Source of the DNA: a virus
Reading direction: 5' to 3' (one strand)
DNA length: 37,213 nucleotides
Virus record (IMG/VR): IMGVR_UViG_3300046327_000055
Span: 1-37,213 of that record
Shown: positions 12,875-21,252 of the stretch, piece by piece
Layout of the letters: every line of letters starts with the position of its first letter
Numbering within the stretch: the stretch's first letter is position 1
The notes under the pieces: generated by a model
Seen by the model: only the letters and a program-made list of their open reading frames with translations
What the model was told of the DNA's origin: nothing
Database searches by the model: none
Translations under genes and position numbers: made by a program

Positions 12875-15490
12875 ATGGCCATCGACAAATCCCTGTACCA
12901 AGCCCCCATGGGCATTGACGCCCTCGCGCAAGAAGAAGAACCGATTGAAATCGAGATCGTTGATCCTGAAGCGGTCAAAATCGGCATCGACGGTTTGGAG
13001 ATCGACCTGATCCCGGCCGAAGATGATGGGGACGAGGGCTTCGACGACAACCTCGCCGAGTACATGGACGAAGGTGCCTTGCAATCACTGGCGGGGGACC
13101 TGTCTAGCGCGATCGACCAAGACAAGGCAAGCCGCAAGGATTGGGAGAAGGCCTACACCGAGGGTTTAAAGCTTCTGGGACTTCAGTACGAGGAACGCAC
13201 AGAGCCTTGGAATGGGGCCTCCGGTGTGTTCCACCCCATGATTACAGAGGCTGTGGTGCGCTTCCAAAGCGAGACGATCACAGAGATGTTCCCAGCCCAA
13301 GGGCCGGTGCGCACAAAGATTCTGGGCAAGGACACGCCTGAGAAACAAGAAGCTGCCGACCGCGTCGAGACAGACATGAACTACGAGTTGACTGAGGTCA
13401 TGCGCGAGTTCCGTCCAGAGCAAGAACGCATGTTGTGGTCACTGCCGGCCACTGGCTCAGCTTTCAAGAAGGTGTACTACGACCCGAACCTCGGCCGTCA
13501 AGTGTCGATGTTTGTGCCAGCCGAGGACATCATCTTGCCGTACGGCACAACCGACTTGGATACTTGCTACCGCTTGACGCACGTGATGCGCAAGACAGAG
13601 AACGACATCCGCAAGTTGCAGTTGGCCGGCTTTTATCTCGACATCGAGTTGGGCGAGGCTACCAAAGAACAAACCGACATCCAGAAAGCCAAGGACAAAG
13701 AGACAGGCTTCAGCGACATCGACGACGATCGCTACACGCTCTTGGAAATCCACGTGGACTTGGACCTCGAAGGTTACGAAGACACCGACGGTGACGGAGA
13801 AGAGACAGGCATCGCGTTGCCGTACGTGGTGACCATGGTGAAAGGTACGAACGACATCTTGGCCATCCGCCGCAACTGGAAGGAAGACGATGAACTCCGA
13901 CTCAAGCGCCAGCACTTCGTGCACTATCAGTACATCCCGGGCTTTGGTGCCTACGGGTTCGGCTTATTTCACCTCATTGGGGGTTTCGCCAAATCAGCCA
14001 CATCTATCATGCGTCAGCTTGTGGACGCTGGCACTCTCTCCAACTTGCCGGGTGGACTCAAGTCACGGGGACTTCGCATCAAAGGTGATGACACTCCGAT
14101 CGCCCCCGGCGAGTGGCGTGATGTAGACGTCGGCTCAGGCAACATGCGCGATAGCATCTTGCCTCTGCCTTACAAAGAGCCATCGGCCGTGTTGGCAAGT
14201 CTGCTCGACAAGATCGTGGAAGAAGGCCGTCGCTTCGCAGCTACTGCGGACATGAAGGTGTCGGACATGAGCTCCAACGCGCCAGTGGGCACGACCCTCG
14301 CGCTGCTAGAGCGTCAGTTGAAGGTGATGACTGCGGTGCAGGCCCGTCTGCACTTCAGCTTCAAGCAAGAGTTGCGCTTGCTGGCTTGCATCATCAAGGA
14401 CTACACAGACCCTGACTACGACTTCGAGCCAGAACAAGGCACACGTCAAGCCAAGGCAGAGGACTACAACTACGTCGACATCATCCCAGTGAGCGACCCG
14501 AATGCTGCGACCATGTCTCAGCGCGTGGTGCAGTACCAAGCTGTGATTCAGATGGCCCAGATGGCTCCGGACATCTACGACCTGCCGCAGCTGCATCGCC
14601 GCATGCTTGAGGTGCTGGGCGTGAAGAACGCAGACAAGATTCTGCCTTTGCCAGAAGACCTCAAGCCGATCGACCCCGTGTCAGAGAACATGGAGGTGCT
14701 CAAGTGCGAGCCGGTCAAGGCGTTCATGTATCAGGACCACGAGTCGCACATCAAGGTGCACATGTCGATGTTGCAGGACCCCTCGGTTGCGCAGCTCATC
14801 GGCCAGAACCCCAAAGCTCAGCAGATTCAAGCAGCGCTCATGGCGCACGTGGCCGAGCACGTTGGCTTCTCTTACCGCCAAAAGATCGAGCAGCAGTTGG
14901 GCATGCCCTTGCCACCCGAGGACGAGAAGCTCCCACCACAGATCGAGGTGGCGTTGTCAGGCATGATGGCGCAGGCCGCTCAGCAAGTGTTGCAACAGAG
15001 CCAAGCGCAAGCCGCTCAGCAGCAAGCACAGCAGCAAGCCCAAGACCCAGTGGTGCAGATGCAGCAGCAAGAGTTGCAGCTCAAAGGCCGCGAAGTGGCG
15101 GTCAAGGAAGCCAAGCTCAAGCTCGACGAGATGAAGATCACTGGCGACCAACAGCTTGCCGGCATGAAGGTGGGTGCCCAGATCAAGGACAGCCAAGCCA
15201 AGCTGGCTTCACAAGAGCAGCAAGCGGGCGTCAAGATGGGTATCGACATCGCCAAGGCGCAGCACGATATGTCCACGTCAGACGTGCAGATCAACGAGCA
15301 GCGTCAGCAACAAGACATCGCGGCAGCCCGCGCACAGCAACAAATGGCTGCCCAGCAACACGTGCAAAACTTGACGCATAAAGAGCAAGTGCACGCACAG
15401 AACTTGAAGCACCAACGTGCGCAAGCAAAAGCTCGACAAGAGCTGACAAAGAAGCCGGAAAACAACTCAAAGGAGAAAACTGACAAATGA
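12875..15490 (+). CDS. portal protein with long Gln-rich tail
   Basis: The 871-residue protein follows the large terminase after 8 bp, the normal place for the portal. The acidic N-terminus leads into a body with segments usual in podophage portals (for example WNGASGVFHPMITEAVVRFQ near 110 and the HLIGGFAKSATSIMRQLVDA helix near 365). From about residue 690 the chain becomes a Gln/Ala/Lys-rich coiled coil to its end, longer than in many portals and comparable to barrel-forming tails. It is the ring through which DNA passes, and it joins head to neck. The stop overlaps the next start (ATGA at 15487-15490). Confidence 0.88.
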   Translation: MAIDKSLYQAPMGIDALAQEEEPIEIEIVDPEAVKIGIDGLEIDLIPAEDDGDEGFDDNLAEYMDEGALQSLAGDLSSAIDQDKASRKDWEKAYTEGLKLLGLQYEERTEPWNGASGVFHPMITEAVVRFQSETITEMFPAQGPVRTKILGKDTPEKQEAADRVETDMNYELTEVMREFRPEQERMLWSLPATGSAFKKVYYDPNLGRQVSMFVPAEDIILPYGTTDLDTCYRLTHVMRKTENDIRKLQLAGFYLDIELGEATKEQTDIQKAKDKETGFSDIDDDRYTLLEIHVDLDLEGYEDTDGDGEETGIALPYVVTMVKGTNDILAIRRNWKEDDELRLKRQHFVHYQYIPGFGAYGFGLFHLIGGFAKSATSIMRQLVDAGTLSNLPGGLKSRGLRIKGDDTPIAPGEWRDVDVGSGNMRDSILPLPYKEPSAVLASLLDKIVEEGRRFAATADMKVSDMSSNAPVGTTLALLERQLKVMTAVQARLHFSFKQELRLLACIIKDYTDPDYDFEPEQGTRQAKAEDYNYVDIIPVSDPNAATMSQRVVQYQAVIQMAQMAPDIYDLPQLHRRMLEVLGVKNADKILPLPEDLKPIDPVSENMEVLKCEPVKAFMYQDHESHIKVHMSMLQDPSVAQLIGQNPKAQQIQAALMAHVAEHVGFSYRQKIEQQLGMPLPPEDEKLPPQIEVALSGMMAQAAQQVLQQSQAQAAQQQAQQQAQDPVVQMQQQELQLKGREVAVKEAKLKLDEMKITGDQQLAGMKVGAQIKDSQAKLASQEQQAGVKMGIDIAKAQHDMSTSDVQINEQRQQQDIAAARAQQQMAAQQHVQNLTHKEQVHAQNLKHQRAQAKARQELTKKPENNSKEKTDK

Positions 15491-15684
15491 TCCAAGACTT
15501 CGCACGCGTATTGCGCGAAAAAATACGCACCGACATGAACAACTATGCTGACGACCTCGCAGACGGGGTTTGTCAGGATTTTGCTCAGTATCAAAAACTC
15601 TGCGGGATGATTCAGGGTCTCGCCCAAGCAGAGCGTTACTTACTTGACCTTGTAGAGAAAGTGGAGAAAGCAAATGACGACTGA
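15487..15684 (+). CDS. small hypothetical protein
   Basis: This 65-residue helical protein (MIQDFARVLREKIRTDMNNY...) overlaps the portal stop by 4 nt and the co-chaperonin start by 11 nt, so it is clearly part of the coupled head operon. Heptad-like spacing near the C-terminus (LAQAERYLLDLVEKVEKA) suggests a short coiled coil. Similar small helical ORFs follow the portal in other podophages, but I do not know their role. Confidence 0.65.
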   Translation: MIQDFARVLREKIRTDMNNYADDLADGVCQDFAQYQKLCGMIQGLAQAERYLLDLVEKVEKANDD

Positions 15685-16123
15685 AACCGAAGCAGGATTG
15701 ATCCTGCCACCAAGCATTGTCCTACCCAAACACATTCAGCCGGCCGACAAGCCAGATGAAGGTGCGGACAACGAAACCAAAGCAGGTGCGCTGCCGACCC
15801 CAACAGGTTGGAAGTTGCTGTGCGTAGTACCAGAAGTCGATGAAAAGATCGCTGGCACGTCGCTCGATCTCGTGAGAGACCATGCTTCCATGCAGCAAGA
15901 AAACCACGCCACAACCGTGTTGTTCGTGCTCCGCGTTGGCCCAGACGCGTACAAAGACACTGCCAAGTTCCCTAACGGTGCTTGGTGTAAAGAGGGTGAC
16001 TTTGTGCTCGTGCGTACGTATTCCGGTACGCGTTTCAAGATTTTCGGAAAAGAGTTCCGCCTGATTAACGACGATCAAGTGGATGCTGTTGTGCAAGACC
16101 CTCGCGGCTTAACCCGCGCATAA
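15674..16123 (+). CDS. GroES-like co-chaperonin
   Basis: The 149-residue protein has a disordered N-terminus (about 40 residues) followed by a Cpn10-like domain. GWKLLCVVPEVDEKIAGT corresponds to the first GroES strand and loop; VLRVGPDAYKD to the VLAVGNG region; WCKEGDFVLVRTYSGTRFKI to the VKVGDIVIF strand; and EFRLINDDQVDAVV to the C-terminal EEVLIMSESDILAIV. The loop between residues about 58 and 78 replaces the mobile loop. It would cap host GroEL during folding of the capsid or another phage protein, as phage T4 Gp31 does. It lies between portal and scaffold, the head-assembly context expected. Activity is inference. Confidence 0.8.
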   Translation: MTTETEAGLILPPSIVLPKHIQPADKPDEGADNETKAGALPTPTGWKLLCVVPEVDEKIAGTSLDLVRDHASMQQENHATTVLFVLRVGPDAYKDTAKFPNGAWCKEGDFVLVRTYSGTRFKIFGKEFRLINDDQVDAVVQDPRGLTRA

Positions 16124-16132
16124 GGAGTAACG

Positions 16133-17080
16133 ATGACGGATGAATATAAATTCCCCGACGAGATCGCAGAAAACAAAGTCGAAATCGAAGCCGATGACGG
16201 CGTTGAAATAGAGATCGTCGATGACACGCCTGAAAAGGACCGTGGCCGTAAACCTTTGGACCGCGAGGTCGCAGACCCAACCGATGAAGAGATCGACAAG
16301 TACACACGTGGTGCACAAGATCGAATCAAGGAGCTCACGCATGCCCGTCATGATGAGCGACGTGCCAAAGAAGCTACTCTGCGCGAGAAGCAAGAGCTTG
16401 AGCGTCTTACACAACAGTTGTTGGAGGAGAATAAAAAGCTCCGCCAAAACGTCAACCACGGCACAGAACAGTACGTGGCGCAGCACAAGGCGCTGGCTGA
16501 GAACGAGCTTGAGAAAGCACGTCGCGACTACAAAGCGGCACAAGAGTCTTTCGACTCCGATGCTATCTTGGCTGCTCAAGAAGCCCTCCTCGAAGCCAAA
16601 ATGAAAATGGAAGCGACGAAAAATTTTCGTCCAACCCCTTTACAAGTTGACGAAGATGAGATACAAACTACCCATCGCGAACCCCATCGCGAACCCCAAC
16701 GCGTACAACCGGACGAAAAAACCTTGCGCTGGCAAGCCAAAAACCAGTGGTTCGGAAGCAGTGGGTTCGAAGAAGTTACCAGCTACGCACTAGGGCTGCA
16801 CCAAAAGCTAGTGAACTCGGGGACCGACCCACGGTCTAACGAGTACTTCGAGCAGATTGATGCTCGCGTGAAGTCAAAGTTTCCCGAAGTTTTCGGGGAA
16901 GTAGACAAGCCTTCGCACGGTGAGTCTCCAAGAAAACCTGCTTCAGTCGTAGCCCCTGCCACAAGATCGTCGGGGGCTAAAAAAGTCCAACTGACGACAA
17001 CCCAGCTCGCGCTGGCTAAGAAATTTGGATTGACCCCGCAGCAATATGCGCTGCAAGTAGCAAAATTGGAGAATCAATAA
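16133..17080 (+). CDS. scaffold-like protein
   Basis: The 315-residue protein is acidic at the N-terminus, with a strong coiled coil at about residues 55-165 and a charged linker containing a short repeat (HREPHREPQ near 195). The C-terminus is a basic helix (TTTQLALAKKFGLTPQQYAL...). This composition, and its place two genes before the capsid, fit a scaffolding protein that shapes the procapsid and is then released. No protease domain is seen. The stop overlaps the next ATG by 1 nt (17080). Confidence 0.7.
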   Translation: MTDEYKFPDEIAENKVEIEADDGVEIEIVDDTPEKDRGRKPLDREVADPTDEEIDKYTRGAQDRIKELTHARHDERRAKEATLREKQELERLTQQLLEENKKLRQNVNHGTEQYVAQHKALAENELEKARRDYKAAQESFDSDAILAAQEALLEAKMKMEATKNFRPTPLQVDEDEIQTTHREPHREPQRVQPDEKTLRWQAKNQWFGSSGFEEVTSYALGLHQKLVNSGTDPRSNEYFEQIDARVKSKFPEVFGEVDKPSHGESPRKPASVVAPATRSSGAKKVQLTTTQLALAKKFGLTPQQYALQVAKLENQ

Positions 17081-17532
17081 TGGCTAATAACCGTACACCC
17101 CGTGATCTCGTGTCACGCGAAACCAATGTCCGTGCTGTATACGTACCGCCGACATCTCTGCCAGACCCAACTCCTGAACCCGGGTTCTTGTATCGCTGGA
17201 TTGCGACACACGTTCTAGGACAGGCTGACCCAACCAACGTGTCTCGCAAGATGCGCGAAGGCTGGGAACCGGTGAAGGCAGAGGACCATCCAGAACTGCA
17301 ACTGTTTGGTAATGAGAAGACTGGGAACGTGGAAATTGGTGGCCTCATGCTCTGCAAGATGACCGTCGAACAAGCGCAAGCCCGTGACGATTATTACAAC
17401 AAGCAAGCGCAGAACCAGATGGATTCAGTGGACAACCACTTCATGCGAAACAATGATCCCCGCATGCCTCTGTTCAGCGACCGCAAGTCAACGACCAGTC
17501 GCGGTGGTGGTTTTGGTTCAGGTTCAAAGTAA
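17080..17532 (+). CDS. head-associated hypothetical protein
   Basis: The 150-residue protein has a Pro-rich N-terminal region, then FLYRWIATHVLGQADPTNVS (about 36-55) and a REGWEPVKAEDHPE block. It ends in a Gly/Ser-rich tail (TSRGGGFGSGSK). This pattern recurs in environmental podophages between scaffold and capsid. Role unknown; a minor head protein is inferred from position and translational coupling to the scaffold. Confidence 0.65.
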   Translation: MANNRTPRDLVSRETNVRAVYVPPTSLPDPTPEPGFLYRWIATHVLGQADPTNVSRKMREGWEPVKAEDHPELQLFGNEKTGNVEIGGLMLCKMTVEQAQARDDYYNKQAQNQMDSVDNHFMRNNDPRMPLFSDRKSTTSRGGGFGSGSK

Positions 17533-17547
17533 CTTAGGAGTCCTTAA

Positions 17548-18165
17548 ATGGCATCTACCGCTTCTCCCTACGGCCTCCGTGCCGTAAACGAGTTGGGTGG
17601 TCTACCTTATGCTGGTAGCACTCGCTCATTTCTGATTACGCCTGCTGGCTACGCCAACAACATTTTCAACGGCAGCGTTGTTTTTGTTGGTGACGACGGC
17701 TATTTGCAGCTCGTGACAGGTACTGGCGCTGACGCCACGACTAACTCATTCCCCGGCAACGGTACCTTGACTGGTGCAGTTGGCGTGTTCGTGGGTTGCT
17801 CGTATGTCAACGCTCAAGGCCAAACAATCTTCTCTCAGTACTACCCAGCTAACGCTGTGAACGCTACTGCGTTTGTGATTGACGACGACCGCACCGTGTT
17901 CCAAGTTCAAGCAGCTGGTGTTATCAGCCAAACTGAATTGGGCAACAACGTGTACTTGGCTAACGCCCAGTCCACAAGCACTGGTTCGACCACCAACGGC
18001 AACAGCAACGTGGCTGTGAACGCTACTGCTATCACTACTACCGCTGCTTTCCGCATCGTTGGTTTCGTGAACAGCACAACTTCACAAGTTGGCGACGCAT
18101 ACACCGACATCTTGGTGAAGTTCAACCCCGGCTACCACAGCTATTCCAACGCCGTTGGTCTGTAA
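17548..18165 (+). CDS. head structural protein, decoration-like
   Basis: The 205-residue protein starts MASTASPYGLRAVNELGG. It is rich in Gly, Thr, Asn and Val with beta alternation and almost no charged helix, typical of virion surface proteins. Its start follows AGGAGTCC, and the capsid gene starts 12 bp later, so both share a transcript that ends at the terminator at 19135. A decoration or cement role is inferred; it could also be a second capsid-shell protein. Confidence 0.65.
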   Translation: MASTASPYGLRAVNELGGLPYAGSTRSFLITPAGYANNIFNGSVVFVGDDGYLQLVTGTGADATTNSFPGNGTLTGAVGVFVGCSYVNAQGQTIFSQYYPANAVNATAFVIDDDRTVFQVQAAGVISQTELGNNVYLANAQSTSTGSTTNGNSNVAVNATAITTTAAFRIVGFVNSTTSQVGDAYTDILVKFNPGYHSYSNAVGL

Positions 18166-18177
18166 GGAGTAATTTAA

Positions 18178-19107
18178 ATGGCTATTTCACGCGCACAACT
18201 GCTCAAAGAATTGCTGCCCGGCCTGAACGCTTTGTTCGGCATGGAGTACGCACGCTACGGCGAAGAGCACAAGGAAATCTACGAAACAGAGAAATCTGAG
18301 CGTAGCTTCGAAGAAGAAACCAAGTTGGCCGGCTTCGGTGCAGCTCCTGTTAAGAACGAAGGTTCTGCCATTGCTTATGACAATGCGCAAGAAGCGTTCA
18401 CAGCACGCTACAACCACGAAACCATCGCCTTGGGCTTCTCGATCACCGAAGAAGCTGTTGAAGACAACTTGTACGACAGCCTGTCTGCTCGCTATACCAA
18501 GTCTTTGGCTCGCGCTATGGCTTATACCAAGCAAGTGAAAGCTGCATCCGTTATCAACAACGGTTTCAGCGGCAGCTATCTTGGCGGCGACGGCGTGTCT
18601 TTGTTCGGCGTCAGCTCTGGCGGCTCACGTGTTGGTCACCCACTGGTTAACGGTGCAGTGAACTACAACAGCCCAACTACTGCTGTTGACTTGAACGAAA
18701 CTTCATTGGAAAACGCTGTGATTCAGATCGCTGCGTGGACCGACGAACGCGGTTTGTTGATCGCTGCTAAGCCAGTCAAGATGGTGATCCCACCAGCTTT
18801 GATGTTCACGGCTAAGCGTTTGCTCGACACCGAGTTGCGCGTTTCTACTGCTGATAACGACATCAACGCTATCAAGCAAATGGGCGCTATCCCCGGTGGC
18901 TACACCGTCAACCACTTCTTGACCGACAGCAATGCTTGGTTCTTGACGACTGACGTGCCAAACGGCTTGAAGCACTTCGAGCGTTCGCCTCTCACCAATT
19001 CTATGGACGGAGACTTCGATACGGGCAACGTTCGCTACAAAGCACGCGAGCGCTATTCCTTTGGTTGGTCGGATCCGCTCGGAATGTGGGGCTCCGCAGG
19101 TGCATAA
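18178..19107 (+). CDS. major capsid protein
   Basis: The 309-residue protein has an N-terminal helix, then SERSFEEETKLAGFGAAPVK (about 40-60, E-loop-like) and HETIALGFSITEEAVEDN. The tail end, PLTNSMDGDFDTGNVRYKARERYSFGWSDPLGMW, has the pattern of gpT-like HK97-fold capsids. It builds the icosahedral shell. A strong ribosome site (AAGGAGTAATTTAA) precedes it, and a strong terminator follows 27 bp after the stop. Position after the scaffold supports the call. I cannot rule out a shared shell with 17548-18165. Confidence 0.85.
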   Translation: MAISRAQLLKELLPGLNALFGMEYARYGEEHKEIYETEKSERSFEEETKLAGFGAAPVKNEGSAIAYDNAQEAFTARYNHETIALGFSITEEAVEDNLYDSLSARYTKSLARAMAYTKQVKAASVINNGFSGSYLGGDGVSLFGVSSGGSRVGHPLVNGAVNYNSPTTAVDLNETSLENAVIQIAAWTDERGLLIAAKPVKMVIPPALMFTAKRLLDTELRVSTADNDINAIKQMGAIPGGYTVNHFLTDSNAWFLTTDVPNGLKHFERSPLTNSMDGDFDTGNVRYKARERYSFGWSDPLGMWGSAGA

Positions 19108-19134
19108 CCTGCAAACCCACTAACCATGCGGTTT

Positions 19135-19166
19135 ACAAAGGGGCTTCGGCCCCTTTGTTTTATTTT
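19135..19166 (+). terminator. intrinsic terminator after capsid
   Basis: ACAAAGGGGC, loop TTCG, GCCCCTTTGT (perfect 10-bp stem, 19135-19158), followed by TTTATTTT. It separates the head operon from the downstream genes. Confidence 0.9.
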
Positions 19167-19188
19167 GTTGTGTTACTTTTTAAGTTTA

Positions 19189-19197
19189 TGGTACACT
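19189..19197 (+). promoter_or_regulatory. possible extended -10 promoter
   Basis: TGGTACACT is an extended -10 (TACACT, four of six). The -35 at 17 bp is poor (GTGTTA), with TTGTGT 19 bp away. It lies just after the terminator and before the endonuclease gene. ATGGTACA is repeated after that gene at 19940. Confidence 0.35.
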
Positions 19198-19219
19198 TAC
19201 CCCGCACAAGGAGAGTTTC

Positions 19220-19936
19220 ATGGCCCGTGGTATTTACAAGATCATCAACATCGTCAACAACAAGTTCTACGTCGGCAGCGCCGTGGACTTAAAGCGTCGC
19301 AAAACGCGCCACTTCTCAGAGCTGCGCACAGGTAAGCACAACAACCGCCACTTACAGGCGGCATGGGTGAAGTACGGCGAGCAGGCTTTTGTATTTGTGG
19401 TTGTTGAAGAGCTACAACCCGACGCAGACTTGCTGGCTGCCGAGAATGTCTGGCTCCGAGAGCATGTGGGTAAGGATTACTGCTACAACATTGGTGTTGA
19501 TGCCACGGCCCCCATGTTAGGTATGGGTGGAGAAGCGAGCCCGACGTGGGGGTACAAACACTCTGAAATAAGTCTTAAAAAAATTGGTATCGCATCAAAA
19601 GCGCGAGTGCAATCGGAAGAAGAAAAGGTGAAGCGTCGTATCACCATGCGCGGTAAGCCACAACCCGCAGCGGTCCGAGCCAAGATCAGCGCTACGTTGT
19701 CAGGCGAAGGCAATTTCTGGTACGGCAAGAAACGTCCAGACCACGGAGCTAAGGTAGCGCGGGCAGTACAGGTGATCGACAGCAAAGGAAACACGGAGAC
19801 ATTCAACAGCATCACGGTGCTGCGCGAAGAACTCCAGCTCAAGCCGCCCACAGTCAACCGAGCGCTCAAGTCGGGGCAACCGATCAGTCGCGGCCCGTTG
19901 CAAGGTTGGGTGTTCAAATATGTTGACCTCACGTAA
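19220..19936 (+). CDS. GIY-YIG homing endonuclease 1
   Basis: The 238-residue protein has GIY at residues 4-6, YVG at 17-19, the conserved Arg near 26-27 and a Glu in AAENVW (E75), the GIY-YIG catalytic set. It is followed by NUMOD3-like basic motifs (PTWGYKHSEISLKKIG, FWYGKKRPDH) and a C-terminal helix-turn-helix-like segment (FNSITVLREELQLKPPTVNRAL) typical of intron-encoded endonuclease repeats. It is free-standing between capsid and the next structural gene and is not inside an intron that I can see. SegA-type enzymes are the closest functional analogue. AAGGAGAG precedes the ATG. Confidence 0.88.
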   Translation: MARGIYKIINIVNNKFYVGSAVDLKRRKTRHFSELRTGKHNNRHLQAAWVKYGEQAFVFVVVEELQPDADLLAAENVWLREHVGKDYCYNIGVDATAPMLGMGGEASPTWGYKHSEISLKKIGIASKARVQSEEEKVKRRITMRGKPQPAAVRAKISATLSGEGNFWYGKKRPDHGAKVARAVQVIDSKGNTETFNSITVLREELQLKPPTVNRALKSGQPISRGPLQGWVFKYVDLT

Positions 19937-20044
19937 AATCCATGGTACAAACTACACACCAAGACAACCCCGGCGTATCTGACAGCTTTCTTGGAGCTGA
20001 CGACATGCAGACAGATGCGCCTAACTTGCATGTAAGGAAAACAC

Positions 20045-20446
20045 ATGGCTAATACCACTTTCAGCGGCCCAGTACGGTCGCAAAACGGCTTCCAATCAAT
20101 CACCATTAACAGCACCACTGGCGTCGAAACCGTAGATTCCGCTTTCGGTAACGCTGTTGTGTTGAACACACAGTCTTTGTCTGGCGCGGGCGCAGTCAAC
20201 GTGACTTCTGCTTTCACTGCTTTGACAACCACAGGTTCAGCCCAAGCACTGACTTTGGCCAACGGTTCTGCCGGCGAAGTCAAGATCATCACTCACGTGG
20301 TCGACGGCGGTTCTGCTGTGTTGACCCCCACCACAAAAATTGGTTTCTCGACCATCACGTTCACTGGCGTTGGCGAGTCTGCCATGTTGGTGTACACCGC
20401 TGCTGGCTGGGCAATCGTTTCTCTGAACGGCGCTGTTGCAGCTTAA
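20045..20446 (+). CDS. structural protein, beta-rich
   Basis: The 133-residue protein starts MANTTFSGPVRSQNGFQS and is Ala/Thr/Gly/Val-rich with few charged residues, the composition of phage fibres and decoration proteins. It resembles short proteins found near capsid genes in environmental phages. Its leader (AAGGAAAACAC) follows the endonuclease gene by 108 bp with no gene between. A hairpin follows its stop. Virion location is inferred. Confidence 0.6.
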   Translation: MANTTFSGPVRSQNGFQSITINSTTGVETVDSAFGNAVVLNTQSLSGAGAVNVTSAFTALTTTGSAQALTLANGSAGEVKIITHVVDGGSAVLTPTTKIGFSTITFTGVGESAMLVYTAAGWAIVSLNGAVAA

Positions 20447-20454
20447 TTGATCTC

Positions 20455-20470
20455 GGGGGCTTCGGCCCCC
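20455..20470 (+). terminator. GC-rich hairpin without U-tract
   Basis: GGGGGC-TTCG-GCCCCC, a very stable tetraloop hairpin 9 nt after a stop codon. No U-tract follows; it may slow polymerase or protect the mRNA 3' end rather than end transcription. Confidence 0.4.
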
Positions 20471-20490
20471 ACTAAACAAGGAGAATCAAT

Positions 20491-20778
20491 ATGATGCAAG
20501 GTGACGTAAGTGCCAAGCACGTAAACGCTTCAGGCACAGTTTATGGCCAGCGTACGCGTGTGAAGGGCTTTTCTATCTGCGCTACAGCAAGCGCTGCTGG
20601 CACGTTGCTGTTGAAAAACGGCGGCTCGAGCGGCACGACTTTGATTGAGATCGACATCCCGTCCAACTCAAACCCAAACTCGTTCTACGTGGCCATCCCA
20701 CAACAAGGTGTTTTGTTTACAACGGACGTTTACGCCACGTTGACGAACATTGCCAGCGTGACTGTGTTCTACGGCTAA
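20491..20778 (+). CDS. small beta-rich structural protein
   Basis: This 95-residue protein (MMQGDVSAKHVNASGTVYGQ...) has beta alternation and a Gly/Ser turn pattern (LLLKNGGSSGTTLIEIDIPS). It looks like a small virion surface or decoration protein of the type found after capsids in related phages. It is preceded by AAGGAGAATCAAT. Exact role unknown. Confidence 0.6.
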   Translation: MMQGDVSAKHVNASGTVYGQRTRVKGFSICATASAAGTLLLKNGGSSGTTLIEIDIPSNSNPNSFYVAIPQQGVLFTTDVYATLTNIASVTVFYG

Positions 20779-20781
20779 GCC

Positions 20782-21024
20782 ATGGATAACAGTATTTGGA
20801 ACGTCGTACTCTCTGTAGGGCTAGGCTTTGTGGGGTGGGTTTTGAAGGACAAGTCAGATGAAATCAAACGCGTCACGATCCTCCTCAATCGCACCCGCGA
20901 AGAAGTCGCGAAAGAGTACGTCACTAAAGTCGAAGTCCATGCCGACATCAACCGCGTCTTGGACCGGCTTGATCGACTGGATGAAAAACTGGACCGGCTT
21001 ATGGAAGACCGGCACAGTAAGTAA
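20782..21024 (+). CDS. small membrane-anchored coiled-coil protein
   Basis: This 80-residue protein has an N-terminal hydrophobic segment (residues about 5-22, WNVVLSVGLGFVGWVL) and then a charged coiled coil with heptads (INRVLDRLDRLDEKLDRLME). This is the layout of spanin or holin-like accessory proteins, but it lies far from the lysis block, so a structural role is equally possible. Start 4 bp after the previous stop. Confidence 0.55.
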   Translation: MDNSIWNVVLSVGLGFVGWVLKDKSDEIKRVTILLNRTREEVAKEYVTKVEVHADINRVLDRLDRLDEKLDRLMEDRHSK

Positions 21025-21073
21025 GATTTCCCCAACCGTGGCGAAAGCCACAAAACCACCAAAGGTGAACAAC

Positions 21074-21247
21074 ATGGCAACAAAGAACAACGGCATTACT
21101 AAGGCCAAAATGGGTTCAGTGAAAACAGCAGCCCCAAGCAAAGACGGCGTGGCTACCAAGGGTAAAACCAAGGGCAAGCAGATCGTCATGAAGGGCGGCA
21201 AACCGCTCGGCATGTGCGGTGGCGGCATGGCCAAAGGCAAGAAGTAA
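21074..21247 (+). CDS. small basic Gly/Lys-rich protein
   Basis: The 57-residue product (MATKNNGITKAKMGSVKTAA...) ends in a Gly/Met/Lys tail (MKGGKPLGMCGGGMAKGKK). I take the ATG at 21074, preceded by AAAGGTGAAC, rather than the longer frame from 20858, which overlaps the coiled-coil gene. Strong positive charge suggests DNA or acidic-surface binding within the virion; this is inference. Not recognised beyond recurring in similar phages. Confidence 0.5.
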   Translation: MATKNNGITKAKMGSVKTAAPSKDGVATKGKTKGKQIVMKGGKPLGMCGGGMAKGKK

Positions 21248-21252
21248 TTGCC

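Noticed and set aside
19483-20292. 269-residue open frame on the minus strand
   Set aside because: It overlaps the GIY-YIG endonuclease and a structural gene; no ribosome site or family pattern.
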